A DNA stretch of 13,196 nucleotides from Ferroglobus sp964463865 (GTDB lineage Archaea; Halobacteriota; Archaeoglobi; Archaeoglobales; Archaeoglobaceae). Below the pieces are notes generated by a model that was not told the origin of the DNA, did no database searches, and was given only the letters and a program-made list of their open reading frames with translations. The position numbers and the translations under genes were made by a program. The DNA lies in contig CAYXDX010000044.1 in assembly GCA_964463865.1 (NCBI GenBank), positions 1 through 13,196 on the forward strand, in the 5' to 3' direction. This document shows, one piece after another, positions 6,400 through 13,052 of the stretch (position 1 is the stretch's first letter; every line of letters starts with the position of its first letter).

Positions 6400-7173
6400 G
6401 TGTTCGTGGGTGTAGATGTTGGTTCAAAGTATACGAAAGTCGTCGTCATGAACGAAAACAAGGAAATAGTTTCATACGTCGTCTCGAGGACTGGAACGGA
6501 CCTCAAGCAGACCTCAGAAGCCGCTCTCGAAGAGGCGCTGAAAAAAGCGGGCGTAAAAAGGGAAGACGTGAAGAAAATCGTTGCCACAGGATTTGGAAAG
6601 ATAGCCGCTCCTTTCGCTGACGACGAGACGACTCAAGTCATCGCAGCTGCCAAAGGTGCTTACTACGTCAGACCCTCGACGAGGACGGTAATTGAAGTCG
6701 GAGCCGAGGAGAGCAGAGCGATAAGTCTTGATGATAGTGGAAACGTAAAGGACTTCGCTTTAGCCGACAAGTGCGCTGCGGGAGCAGGCTCTTTCGTCGA
6801 CGCAATGGTCAGATACCTCGAAGTTACGCCCGAGGAGTTCGGGAGACTCGCGCTACAAGCTACGAAGAGCATTCCGATGAACGCGCAGTGCGTGATATTT
6901 GCCGAGTCTGAAGTAGTTTCGCTGCTACACGCCAACGTTCCCAAGGCAGAGATTTCGAGAGCAATTCACGACGCCATAGCCGACAGAGTTGCTTCGATAG
7001 CAAGGAGGCTTGAGATAAGAGATGACGTTCTGCTGATAGGCGGCTTAGCCAACGACGTCGGATTTGTGGACGCGATGAGGAGAGAACTTGAGAGAGACGT
7101 TTACGTTCCGGAGGAGTATCCTCCAGAGCTCGTTCCGGCCATCGGAGCGGCCCTTCAGGCGGCGGGGGTGTGA
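6400..7173 (+). CDS. bcrD: Benzoyl-CoA reductase ATPase subunit, D-type (BcrD/BzdP)
   Basis: One of two ASKHA-fold ATPase subunits that form the electron-activating half of the reductase; ATP hydrolysis there drives electrons from a shared [4Fe-4S] cluster into the B-C half. Seen, from the GTG at 6400: phosphate-1 loop VGVDVGSKYTKVVV; cluster Cys C125 in DKCAAGAGSF and C164 in NAQCVIFAESEV, matching the two cluster ligands of HgdC-type activators; and a LLIGGLANDVGFV adenosine-site motif. Phosphate-2 loop is EVGAEESRAI (99-108) instead of the usual GGQD. CAAGAG and GAEE assign it to the D-type; mapping to BzdP rests on gene order. I chose 6400 because GAGGTG (6388-6393) lies six bases upstream; in-frame starts at 6373 or 6391 would extend back into subunit B or the ribosome site. 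At 257 residues it is slightly short for the family. Confidence 0.85.
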   Translation: MFVGVDVGSKYTKVVVMNENKEIVSYVVSRTGTDLKQTSEAALEEALKKAGVKREDVKKIVATGFGKIAAPFADDETTQVIAAAKGAYYVRPSTRTVIEVGAEESRAISLDDSGNVKDFALADKCAAGAGSFVDAMVRYLEVTPEEFGRLALQATKSIPMNAQCVIFAESEVVSLLHANVPKAEISRAIHDAIADRVASIARRLEIRDDVLLIGGLANDVGFVDAMRRELERDVYVPEEYPPELVPAIGAALQAAGV

Positions 7174-7177
7174 AGTT

Positions 7178-8074
7178 ATGGTGACCGTGCAGGAGAGCGA
7201 GTATTGGAGATGGCCCGAAAAGATCTGGGTCGACGAAAGCAAAGACTGGAAGAACGCTGAGGTGATCAGCTGCGGAATCGACCTCGGTTCGGTGAGCACT
7301 CAGGCAGTCATCATGCTCGACGGGGAGCTTTACGCCTACGCAAACATGAGGACAGGAACTGGAAGTGTCGCGAGTGCGGAAAAAGCGCTCAACGCGGTAC
7401 TCGAAAAAATAGGAGACATGAAAAGAGAAGACATAAACTACACCGTCGCTACAGGATACGGAAGAGTTTCGGTGCCGTTCGCGAACAAGTCCATAACGGA
7501 AATAGCCTGTCACGGAAGAGGAGCCGTTTACGTTTACGGAGATAGCGTAAGAACGGTCCTTGACATGGGTGGACAGGATTTGAAGGCAATAAAGGTCGAC
7601 AGTAGAGGAAAGGTCGTGAACTTCCTGATGAACGACAAGTGCGCGGCTGGAACCGGGAGAGGAATTGAGGTCGTCTGTGACCTGCTTGCGGTTCCGATAA
7701 CGGAGGCTGGAGAACTCTCGCTTAAGGTCGACGAGGAACCAGAACCAGTCTCAACGACATGCGTCGTCTTTGCCAAATCGGAAATACTCGGACTCATAAG
7801 GAAGGGATGGAGCAAGGAGAAAATTTTAGCAGCGTTCTTCAACGCGGTGGCGAGCAGAGTCGTGGAGCTGCTTGAGAGAGTCGGAGTCGAGCCGGACTTC
7901 GCGATTACCGGAGGGATATCGAAGAACGTTGGAGTGGTTAAGAGGATAGAGGACAAGCTCGGTATAAAAGCCTTACAACCGAGAAACGGCTTGGATCCGC
8001 AGCTTGCAGGAGCGATAGGAGCGGCTCTGTTCGCGAGAGCTCTGTATCTGAAAGAGCAGAAGAAGAAAAAGTAA
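7178..8074 (+). CDS. bcrA: Benzoyl-CoA reductase ATPase subunit, A-type (BcrA/BzdQ)
   Basis: The second ASKHA ATPase of the activating half, partner of the D-type subunit upstream. Seen, from the ATG at 7178: a roughly 30-residue N-terminal extension rich in Trp (EYWRWPEKIW); phosphate-1 loop GIDLGSVSTQ; ATGYGR and ITEIACHGRGA; a normal phosphate-2 loop MGGQDLKAI with G131-G132-Q133-D134; cluster ligands C155 in NDKCAAGTGRGIEV and C195 in TTCVVFAKSE; adenosine motif ITGGISKNVGVV; and a Lys-rich end. With 298 residues it resembles the short Azoarcus bzd-type ATPase rather than the 438-residue BcrA of Thauera. The start lies four bases past the D-type stop behind GGGGGTG (7164-7170); an in-frame GTG at 7088 would overlap that gene by 86 bases and is rejected. 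A 40-base AT-rich gap follows. Confidence 0.88.
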   Translation: MVTVQESEYWRWPEKIWVDESKDWKNAEVISCGIDLGSVSTQAVIMLDGELYAYANMRTGTGSVASAEKALNAVLEKIGDMKREDINYTVATGYGRVSVPFANKSITEIACHGRGAVYVYGDSVRTVLDMGGQDLKAIKVDSRGKVVNFLMNDKCAAGTGRGIEVVCDLLAVPITEAGELSLKVDEEPEPVSTTCVVFAKSEILGLIRKGWSKEKILAAFFNAVASRVVELLERVGVEPDFAITGGISKNVGVVKRIEDKLGIKALQPRNGLDPQLAGAIGAALFARALYLKEQKKKK

Positions 8075-8114
8075 CGTTTAATTATTTTAATTCATTTTTT
8101 GGGTGGGGTGGAAG
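8075..8114 (+). promoter_or_regulatory. AT-rich gap, possible internal promoter or weak terminator
   Basis: This is the only real gap in the 3862-11843 array. It holds TTTAATTATTTTAATT (8077-8092), which could be a TATA box, then CATTTTTT (8094-8100), which could be a terminator, then GGGTGGGGTGG, the ribosome site of the next gene. It may partly uncouple the electron-transfer and thiolase genes from the reductase. The sequence does not decide between these. Confidence 0.35.
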
Positions 8115-9188
8115 TTGAGGATTGTCGTCGACGGAAAAGAGGTGGAAGTAGAAGGTGGAAGGCTGATAGATGCTCTCGTGAACAGCGGTTTCTACGTTCC
8201 GAACCTGTGCTACCATCCGAACGTGAGTCCGGCGAGCGAAACCAAGTCGAGTGAGGTCGTTTACAGAGGTAACGAGAAGGTTGAAGGCAAAGCCGGAAGC
8301 TACGACGGTTGTGGATTGTGCTACGTGAAAGTGAACGGAAAACTCGTCAAAGCCTGCGAGACGGAAGTAGAGGACGGAATGAGCGTAACGACTTACGACG
8401 AGGAGATAGACAAGGTGAGAAAGGAGAACCTCGCAAAGATTCTGGCAAATCATCCTCACGTCTGCATAACTTGTCCCTACAGAGAGGGTTGCGACAGGAT
8501 AAGCTGCACCTTCGGATATCCAAAAGAGGAGAGGTGCTGCGATTTATTCCCGAGCTGCGAGCTGAGGTTTATAGCTGAATTCATAGGCGTTCCCGAAAAC
8601 ACGCCCAAGTATCAGCATAGAAACTTACCAATTGTTGAGGAAAAGCTGTATAGGTGGGACTGGAACTACTGCGTAAGCTGCACTCGTTGCGTTAGAGGTT
8701 GCAACGAAGTGAGAGAAGCGAACGCTTTGAGCTTCACGGTCGTGAATGGGGGAATCGTGGTAGGGAGAACTGCCGAGGACGAAATCAAATCCGGGTGCAA
8801 GTTCTGTGGAGTTTGCGTCGAAATCTGTCCTACTGGAGTCGTGAGGGATAAAAAGAAGCAGAGCAACAGGTGGAGGGACTCGATAGTCAAGAAAGTCCTT
8901 CCTCAGCTGAAAAAACTCTTCGAGCTTAGCGAAGAGAGCGTTGAAAAAGTTCCCGAATCTCCAGGAGTTTTCAGACTTTACGACGAGAACATGGAGGTCG
9001 TCTACATAAAGGGCGTTCCAAATCTGAGGGAAGCTTTGTTTGAGGAAATTGGAAGAGCGAAGTATTTCGATTTTGAGGAGCACGAGATGTTCACGATGAG
9101 GGAGAGCGAGCTTATTCAGGAGTTTTTGCAGAAGCACGGGAGAATGCCGAAGCTTAACGACGAGCTTGACGACCTTTTCGATTTGTGA
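8115..9188 (+). CDS. NuoG-like multi-cluster iron-sulfur protein with GIY-YIG-like C-terminal domain
   Basis: A 357-residue electron-transfer protein. The TTG at 8115 is chosen because GGGGTGG (8105-8111) lies just upstream and the product then begins with the strand RIVVDGKEVEV; the GTG at 8103 would sit inside that site. Domains, from the TTG: (1) [2Fe-2S] ferredoxin fold, C32, C66, C69, C81, with 33 residues between the first two Cys; (2) NuoG/[FeFe]-hydrogenase-type His-Cys3 site H113-x3-C117-x2-C120-x5-C126; (3) four further Cys, C131, C141, C142, C148; (4) two ferredoxin motifs, C186, C189, C192, C196 and C228, C231, C234, C238-Pro; (5) residues about 270-357 resembling a UvrC-like GIY-YIG domain: PGVFRLYDEN, VVYIKGVPNLREAL, SELIQEFL, KLND. 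No flavin, NAD or molybdopterin domain is present. The position behind the reductase suggests an electron relay or adaptor; the donor is unknown. Confidence 0.85.
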   Translation: MRIVVDGKEVEVEGGRLIDALVNSGFYVPNLCYHPNVSPASETKSSEVVYRGNEKVEGKAGSYDGCGLCYVKVNGKLVKACETEVEDGMSVTTYDEEIDKVRKENLAKILANHPHVCITCPYREGCDRISCTFGYPKEERCCDLFPSCELRFIAEFIGVPENTPKYQHRNLPIVEEKLYRWDWNYCVSCTRCVRGCNEVREANALSFTVVNGGIVVGRTAEDEIKSGCKFCGVCVEICPTGVVRDKKKQSNRWRDSIVKKVLPQLKKLFELSEESVEKVPESPGVFRLYDENMEVVYIKGVPNLREALFEEIGRAKYFDFEEHEMFTMRESELIQEFLQKHGRMPKLNDELDDLFDL

Positions 9189-9197
9189 GGTGAGTTT

Positions 9198-10364
9198 ATG
9201 AGGGTAGGAATTGTGGGTGTTGGCTGTTCGAAGTTCGGAGTTAGAGATGACGTAACTCTGCAAGAACTCGCTTTTGAAGCTGTAAAGGAAGCTGTAGAGG
9301 ATGCCGGAATCAGTAAAGAGGATATCGAGATGAGCGTCGTCGGAACGGCTGGAACGAGAAGCTACGAGCTTATGCCAGCTGTTCCGATCAACGAATACTG
9401 TGGATTTGCTGGAAAAGGTCCGATAAGAGTTGAAGCTGCATGTGCAACCGGAAGTGCGGCAGTTTATACCGCTTATACTACTATAAAGAGCGGGATTGCC
9501 GACGTGGTCATAGCCATAGGAATAGAGAAGATGAACGAGGTTGACACGCCGACATCGTTGGCAGTGGGAGGAAGAAGCGGCAGCTACCTCTGGGAGTTCC
9601 ACCAGTATGGCACGACCTTTCCCGGCTACTACGCTATGCATGCGTCAGCCCACATGGCGAGGTACGGCACGACTGAAAAGCAGCTCGCGATGGTGGCCGT
9701 GAAGAATCACAGAAACGCTGCTAAGAATCCGAAAGCCCAGTTCCAGAAGGAGATAACCCTCGAAAAAGCCCTTTCGTCAAGATACGTTGCCTATCCTCTC
9801 AGACTGTTCGACTGTTCAGCCATAACCGACGGTTCAGCAGCGGCAATTCTGATGAGCGAGGAGAAGATAAAAGAGTTCGGCTTGAAGGATCAGGCTGTCT
9901 GGATCGAGGGAGTCGGTTACAGCAGCGATACAGCGAATTTGACGAAGAGAATCGACTACGTCGGATTGAAAGCGACTGTGGAAGCTTCGAGAATGGCTTA
10001 CAAGATGGCCAAGATAGACGATCCCGTAAAGCAGCTTGACGTAGCAGCTTTGCACGACTGCTTTACAATAGCTGAAATAATGGCTTACGAAGACCTCGGC
10101 TTCTGCAAGAAGGGTGAAGGAGGGAAGTTCGTTGAAAACGGCGATTCCGACTTCGGAGGAAAGATTCCCGTCAATACCTTCGGCGGGTTGAAAGCCAAAG
10201 GACATCCGCTCGGAGCTACCGGAATAGGGATGGTTTACGAGATCGTGAAGCAGCTTAGAGGAGAGGCCGGAGAGCTGCAGGTCGACCTGAAGAACTACAA
10301 GGGGTTGACGCACAACATAGGCGGAACCGGGCACTTCGGCTGGGTTTTCATTCTGGGGGTGTGA
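9198..10364 (+). CDS. Thiolase, SCP2-type
   Basis: A 388-residue thiolase-superfamily enzyme that would cleave or form a beta-ketoacyl-CoA. Seen: nucleophile C82 in VEAACATGSAA; an HDCF motif at 286-289 (HDCFTIAEIMAYEDLG), typical of SCP2-type thiolases; the catalytic His H336 in KAKGHPLGATG; and a C-terminal NIGGTGHFGWVFIL where degradative thiolases usually carry a Cys-Gly active-site loop. In SCP2-type enzymes the Cys of HDCF replaces that function, so activity is expected. It has GAGGTGA (9187-9193) four bases before the ATG and is followed after three bases by a DUF35 gene. Archaeal thiolases of this type work with a DUF35 partner, as in the acetoacetyl-CoA thiolase/HMG-CoA synthase complex, but no HMG-CoA synthase is nearby. 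Acting on a late intermediate of ring cleavage is an inference from operon position. Confidence 0.88.
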   Translation: MRVGIVGVGCSKFGVRDDVTLQELAFEAVKEAVEDAGISKEDIEMSVVGTAGTRSYELMPAVPINEYCGFAGKGPIRVEAACATGSAAVYTAYTTIKSGIADVVIAIGIEKMNEVDTPTSLAVGGRSGSYLWEFHQYGTTFPGYYAMHASAHMARYGTTEKQLAMVAVKNHRNAAKNPKAQFQKEITLEKALSSRYVAYPLRLFDCSAITDGSAAAILMSEEKIKEFGLKDQAVWIEGVGYSSDTANLTKRIDYVGLKATVEASRMAYKMAKIDDPVKQLDVAALHDCFTIAEIMAYEDLGFCKKGEGGKFVENGDSDFGGKIPVNTFGGLKAKGHPLGATGIGMVYEIVKQLRGEAGELQVDLKNYKGLTHNIGGTGHFGWVFILGV

Positions 10365-10367
10365 ATT

Positions 10368-10772
10368 ATGGAGAGCAGAACGTTTGTTTTGAAGCACAAG
10401 CTTCCGATTGCGAGAGTTGAGAAGTACTGGAAGGGCTTGGAGGAGGGAAAGGTTTACGGAACTGTCTGCAAGGTTTGTGGAGCCAAGTATTACCCTCCTC
10501 AGGTTGACTGCAGCAGCTGTTACAACAGCGACGTCGAGTGGGTTGAGATAAGCGGAGAGGGAACGATAGAGTGCTTCACCCAGCTTCACAGCTTTCCGCA
10601 GGGATTCGAGTTCGTAGGAAAGCCCTACACGATAGCAGTGGCAAAATTCGGAGATTTCAAGGTTATAGGGTGGTACGAGGGAGAGATTCCGAAGGTTGGA
10701 GAGAAGGTGAAAATCAAGACTGGTAAAGACGAGACGGGTGTTTGGAAGGTTTATTTCGAGCCGGTGGGGTGA
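10368..10772 (+). CDS. DUF35 zinc-ribbon/OB-fold protein, thiolase partner
   Basis: A 134-residue protein with the DUF35 layout: an N-terminal helical hairpin (KYWKGLEEGKVYG), a rubredoxin-like zinc ribbon with C34, C37, C48, C51 (CKVCGAKYYPPQVDCSSC), and an OB-fold (GEGTIECFTQLHS, KPYTIAVAKFGDFKVIGWYEG, VGEKVKIKT). Known relatives bind CoA and bridge thiolases to partner enzymes; BbsA, subunit of the benzoylsuccinyl-CoA thiolase, belongs to this group. The start has GGGGGTG (10355-10361) six bases upstream and lies three bases past the thiolase stop, so the two are probably made in equal amounts as a complex. All four zinc Cys are intact. The specific substrate is not readable. Confidence 0.88.
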   Translation: MESRTFVLKHKLPIARVEKYWKGLEEGKVYGTVCKVCGAKYYPPQVDCSSCYNSDVEWVEISGEGTIECFTQLHSFPQGFEFVGKPYTIAVAKFGDFKVIGWYEGEIPKVGEKVKIKTGKDETGVWKVYFEPVG

Positions 10773-10778
10773 TTTTGT

Positions 10779-11843
10779 ATGAACATCGATTTTGAGAAAG
10801 TCAAGTTCGGAGTAGAAGGACCGAACGCTCCGTGGGAGACGATAAAGGAAATAGCTGTTTACTGCGAGAAGCTTGGATTGGACAGCTACTGGATGCCGGA
10901 TCATTTAGTGGCTACCGGAGTCAAGAGGTGGGATGCAATAGAGGTTTGGGGAGCTCTTGGAGCTCTTGCCGTTCTGACCGAAAAGATCATGATAGCCACC
11001 GGCGTCAGCGACACCTACAGAGTGCATCCGGCTGTTCTGGCTCAGAAGGCCACGACGATAGACATAATCTCGAACGGAAGAGCGATTCTCGGAATAGGTA
11101 TAGGGGAGGCGATGAACCTCGTTCCGTTTGGAATCGAATACGACAAGCCGGTAGGAAGAACTATCGAAGCTCTCGAAATTATAAGGAGGTTGCTGAACGA
11201 AGATTTCGTTGACTTCGAAGGGAAATATTACAGGCTCAAGCAGGCTTTCATAGCTCCTAAACCTGTTCAGAAGCCACACTACCCGATTTACGTTGCTGGA
11301 GCCTCGCCAAGAACGATAAAAATGGCTGGAAAATACGGAGACGGATGGTTGCCAGCTAACTTGTCGGTGGAGAGATACAAGGAGGGTAGAGAGATCGTGA
11401 TGAAAGCAGCTAAAGAGGCCGGAAAGGACCCGGAGAAGATAGACATGGCTCACTTCATGTACGGAGTGATAGCGAAGACTAAAGACGAGGCGAGGGAGAG
11501 AGTGATGCTTCCTGCCAAGCTGCTCCTCCTAACGAGACCGAGAATACTCGAAGCTATGGGCTACGAGCCGCCAACCTACGACTTCGAAATGACCTTCAAC
11601 CTTGTATTTCCAAGAGACGCCCAGAGGTGGCTTGAGGAAGCGAAAAAGTTGCCAGATGAAGTTGTCGAGAAGTCGCCGATAGTTTACGGAACTGTCGACG
11701 ACTTCATAGAGAGGTTCGAACAATACTACAAGGTCGGCTGCCGTCACTTCGTCATGAACTTCCAGGTTTCGCCGAAATACTTGAAGGACTGCCTTGACCT
11801 CTACAAGAAGGTGGCTGACTACTTCAGAGAGCAGTATTCTTAA
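10779..11843 (+). CDS. Luciferase-like (LLM) oxidoreductase, probably F420-dependent
   Basis: A 354-residue TIM-barrel protein of the luciferase-like superfamily, to which Mer (methylenetetrahydromethanopterin reductase) and F420-dependent dehydrogenases belong. Seen: KFGVEGPNAPWETIKEIAVYCEKLGLDSYWMPDH at the N-terminus, the repeat-region motif GRAILGIGIGEAMNLVPFG, a C-terminal-half IYVAGASPRTIKMAGKYGDGWLP, and VYGTVDDFIERFEQYYKVG near the end. These fit the F420-binding branch better than flavin monooxygenases, and Archaeoglobales make F420; cofactor choice is nevertheless inferred. The ATG at 10779 follows the DUF35 stop by six bases with GGTGGGGTGA just upstream. Being last in the array, it may oxidise a CoA-ester or alcohol intermediate with F420, or reduce F420 for the low-potential chain. 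It is probably not the main Mer, judging by its length and location. Confidence 0.82.
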   Translation: MNIDFEKVKFGVEGPNAPWETIKEIAVYCEKLGLDSYWMPDHLVATGVKRWDAIEVWGALGALAVLTEKIMIATGVSDTYRVHPAVLAQKATTIDIISNGRAILGIGIGEAMNLVPFGIEYDKPVGRTIEALEIIRRLLNEDFVDFEGKYYRLKQAFIAPKPVQKPHYPIYVAGASPRTIKMAGKYGDGWLPANLSVERYKEGREIVMKAAKEAGKDPEKIDMAHFMYGVIAKTKDEARERVMLPAKLLLLTRPRILEAMGYEPPTYDFEMTFNLVFPRDAQRWLEEAKKLPDEVVEKSPIVYGTVDDFIERFEQYYKVGCRHFVMNFQVSPKYLKDCLDLYKKVADYFREQYS

Positions 11844-11918
11844 ATTGTTATTTGGAATTTTAATTTGGTTCAGTTTTAAACAATAAACTTTTTTAACTTT
11901 TCTTTTTCACCTCATCTG
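11844..11918 (+). promoter_or_regulatory. Terminator region and leaderless promoter of the aminotransferase
   Basis: This 75-base AT-rich gap contains a 6-base inverted pair ATTGTT (11844-11849) / AACAAT (11879-11884) and the TATA-like AACTTTTTTAAC (11887-11898). The TATA centre is about 27 bases before the ATG at 11919 and no ribosome site is present, so the aminotransferase transcript should be leaderless and separate from the reductase array. The T-rich stretch at 11899-11907 may also end the upstream mRNA. Confidence 0.5.
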
Positions 11919-13052
11919 ATGCCATCCATTGCGAATAGAATAGCGGATGTAGACACGAGCGGAATAAGGAGAATGTTCGAAATCGTCAACGAGGCGAGGA
12001 AGAAAGGTTTAGAAGTCATAAACCTGTCGATAGGAGAGCCAGACTTTGACACGCACGAGGAAATAATAAAAAGGGCTTGCGAAGCGATGAAAAATGGCTT
12101 CACGCACTACACTTCCAATTTTGGCATAGACGAGCTGAGAGAAGCAATAGCAGATAGATACAAAGAAAGAGGGGCAGACGTCTCGGCTGAAAACGTGATG
12201 GTTACTGTTGGAGCCTGCGAAGCTCTCATCAACGCGAGCTTTGCCTTCATAGAGAGGGGAAGCAAAGTAGTAATTCCATCTCCGTCATTCTTGGCTTACT
12301 TCTCCTACGTTAAGATGTGCGAAGCGAAGCTTGTAACCGTAAAAACTCACGAGAACGGATTCATTCTTGACGCTGATCAGCTCAACGAGGTTATGGACAG
12401 GAGCGTTAGTGCAGTCTTCTTAAATTACCCGAACAATCCGACCGGGGCGGTGATGGATCAGAGAGAGCTTAAAGCGGTTTACGAAGTTGCCTCTGACTAC
12501 GACGCTGTCGTGATAAGCGACGAGGTCTACGATGCGATATACTACGACAAAAAACCCGGCACCTTAGCTGGAGAGGAGAACGCAATCGTCGTCAACGGAT
12601 TTTCGAAAAGCTTAGCCATGACCGGATGGAGGCTCGGCTACGTTGTTGCGAGCGAGGACATGCTCGAAAAAATCCTGAGGCTTCACCAGATCAATGGAGT
12701 CTGCGCTCCAGCTTTCGCTCAGAAGGCCGTGGCTGAAGTAATGAGGGAAGGAATAGACAAGAAAATAACGGGCGAAATGGTTGCCGAGTTCAGGAAGAGG
12801 AGAGACTTCGTTTACTCGAAGTTGAAGGAGCTCGGCTTCGAAGTGGTAAAGCCCGAAGGAGCTTTCTACTTCTTCCCGAAATACGAGAACGCCGTAAACT
12901 TCGTTCAGAGGCTCGTGAGCGAGAAAGGTGTTGCTTTAACTCCCGGCACACCGTTTGGGGAAGGGAACGAGGACTACTTCAGAATAAGCTACGCAACGTC
13001 GATGGAGAACCTGAAGAAAGCGTTCGAAAAAATTGAAGAGTTTCTGTCCTAA
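11919..13052 (+). CDS. Class I PLP aminotransferase (aspartate aminotransferase-like)
   Basis: A 377-residue fold-type I, class I/II aminotransferase acting in amino acid metabolism. Seen: INLSIGEPDFDTHEEI near the N-terminus; YTSNFGIDELREAIA; N173 in NYPNNPTG; D201 and Y204 in SDEVYDAIYYD; the PLP-binding K230 in NGFSKSLAMTGWRLGY; and substrate carboxylate R355 in YFRISYATS. All catalytic residues expected of the family are present and the length is normal. Aspartate, alanine or aromatic substrates cannot be told apart from these motifs. It has its own TATA box and lacks a ribosome site, which argues against membership in the reductase operon. Alternative starts within the first residues are not supported. 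Confidence 0.92.
   Translation: MPSIANRIADVDTSGIRRMFEIVNEARKKGLEVINLSIGEPDFDTHEEIIKRACEAMKNGFTHYTSNFGIDELREAIADRYKERGADVSAENVMVTVGACEALINASFAFIERGSKVVIPSPSFLAYFSYVKMCEAKLVTVKTHENGFILDADQLNEVMDRSVSAVFLNYPNNPTGAVMDQRELKAVYEVASDYDAVVISDEVYDAIYYDKKPGTLAGEENAIVVNGFSKSLAMTGWRLGYVVASEDMLEKILRLHQINGVCAPAFAQKAVAEVMREGIDKKITGEMVAEFRKRRDFVYSKLKELGFEVVKPEGAFYFFPKYENAVNFVQRLVSEKGVALTPGTPFGEGNEDYFRISYATSMENLKKAFEKIEEFLS

Noticed and set aside
7088..7177. An upstream GTG start for the A-type ATPase subunit
   Set aside because: It would overlap the D-type gene by 86 bases and add an Arg-rich stretch unlike the family; the ATG at 7178 follows a GGGGGTG site.
8625..9641. A 338-codon open frame on the minus strand
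   Set aside because: It lies opposite the NuoG-like and thiolase genes, both with clear motifs; its translation is Ser/Leu/His-rich with no recognisable domain, as expected for the complement of Glu/Lys/Arg-rich codons.
9834..10904. A 356-codon open frame on the minus strand
   Set aside because: It is antisense to the thiolase, DUF35 and LLM genes and shows no motif, promoter or ribosome site. Similar antisense frames at 1212-1748, 3883-4506 and 6860-7513 are rejected for the same reason.
11844..11918. ATTGTT/AACAAT inverted pair as an operator or hairpin terminator
   Set aside because: With only six base pairs, all AT-rich, and a 29-base loop it is too weak to call separately; it is mentioned within the gap entry.
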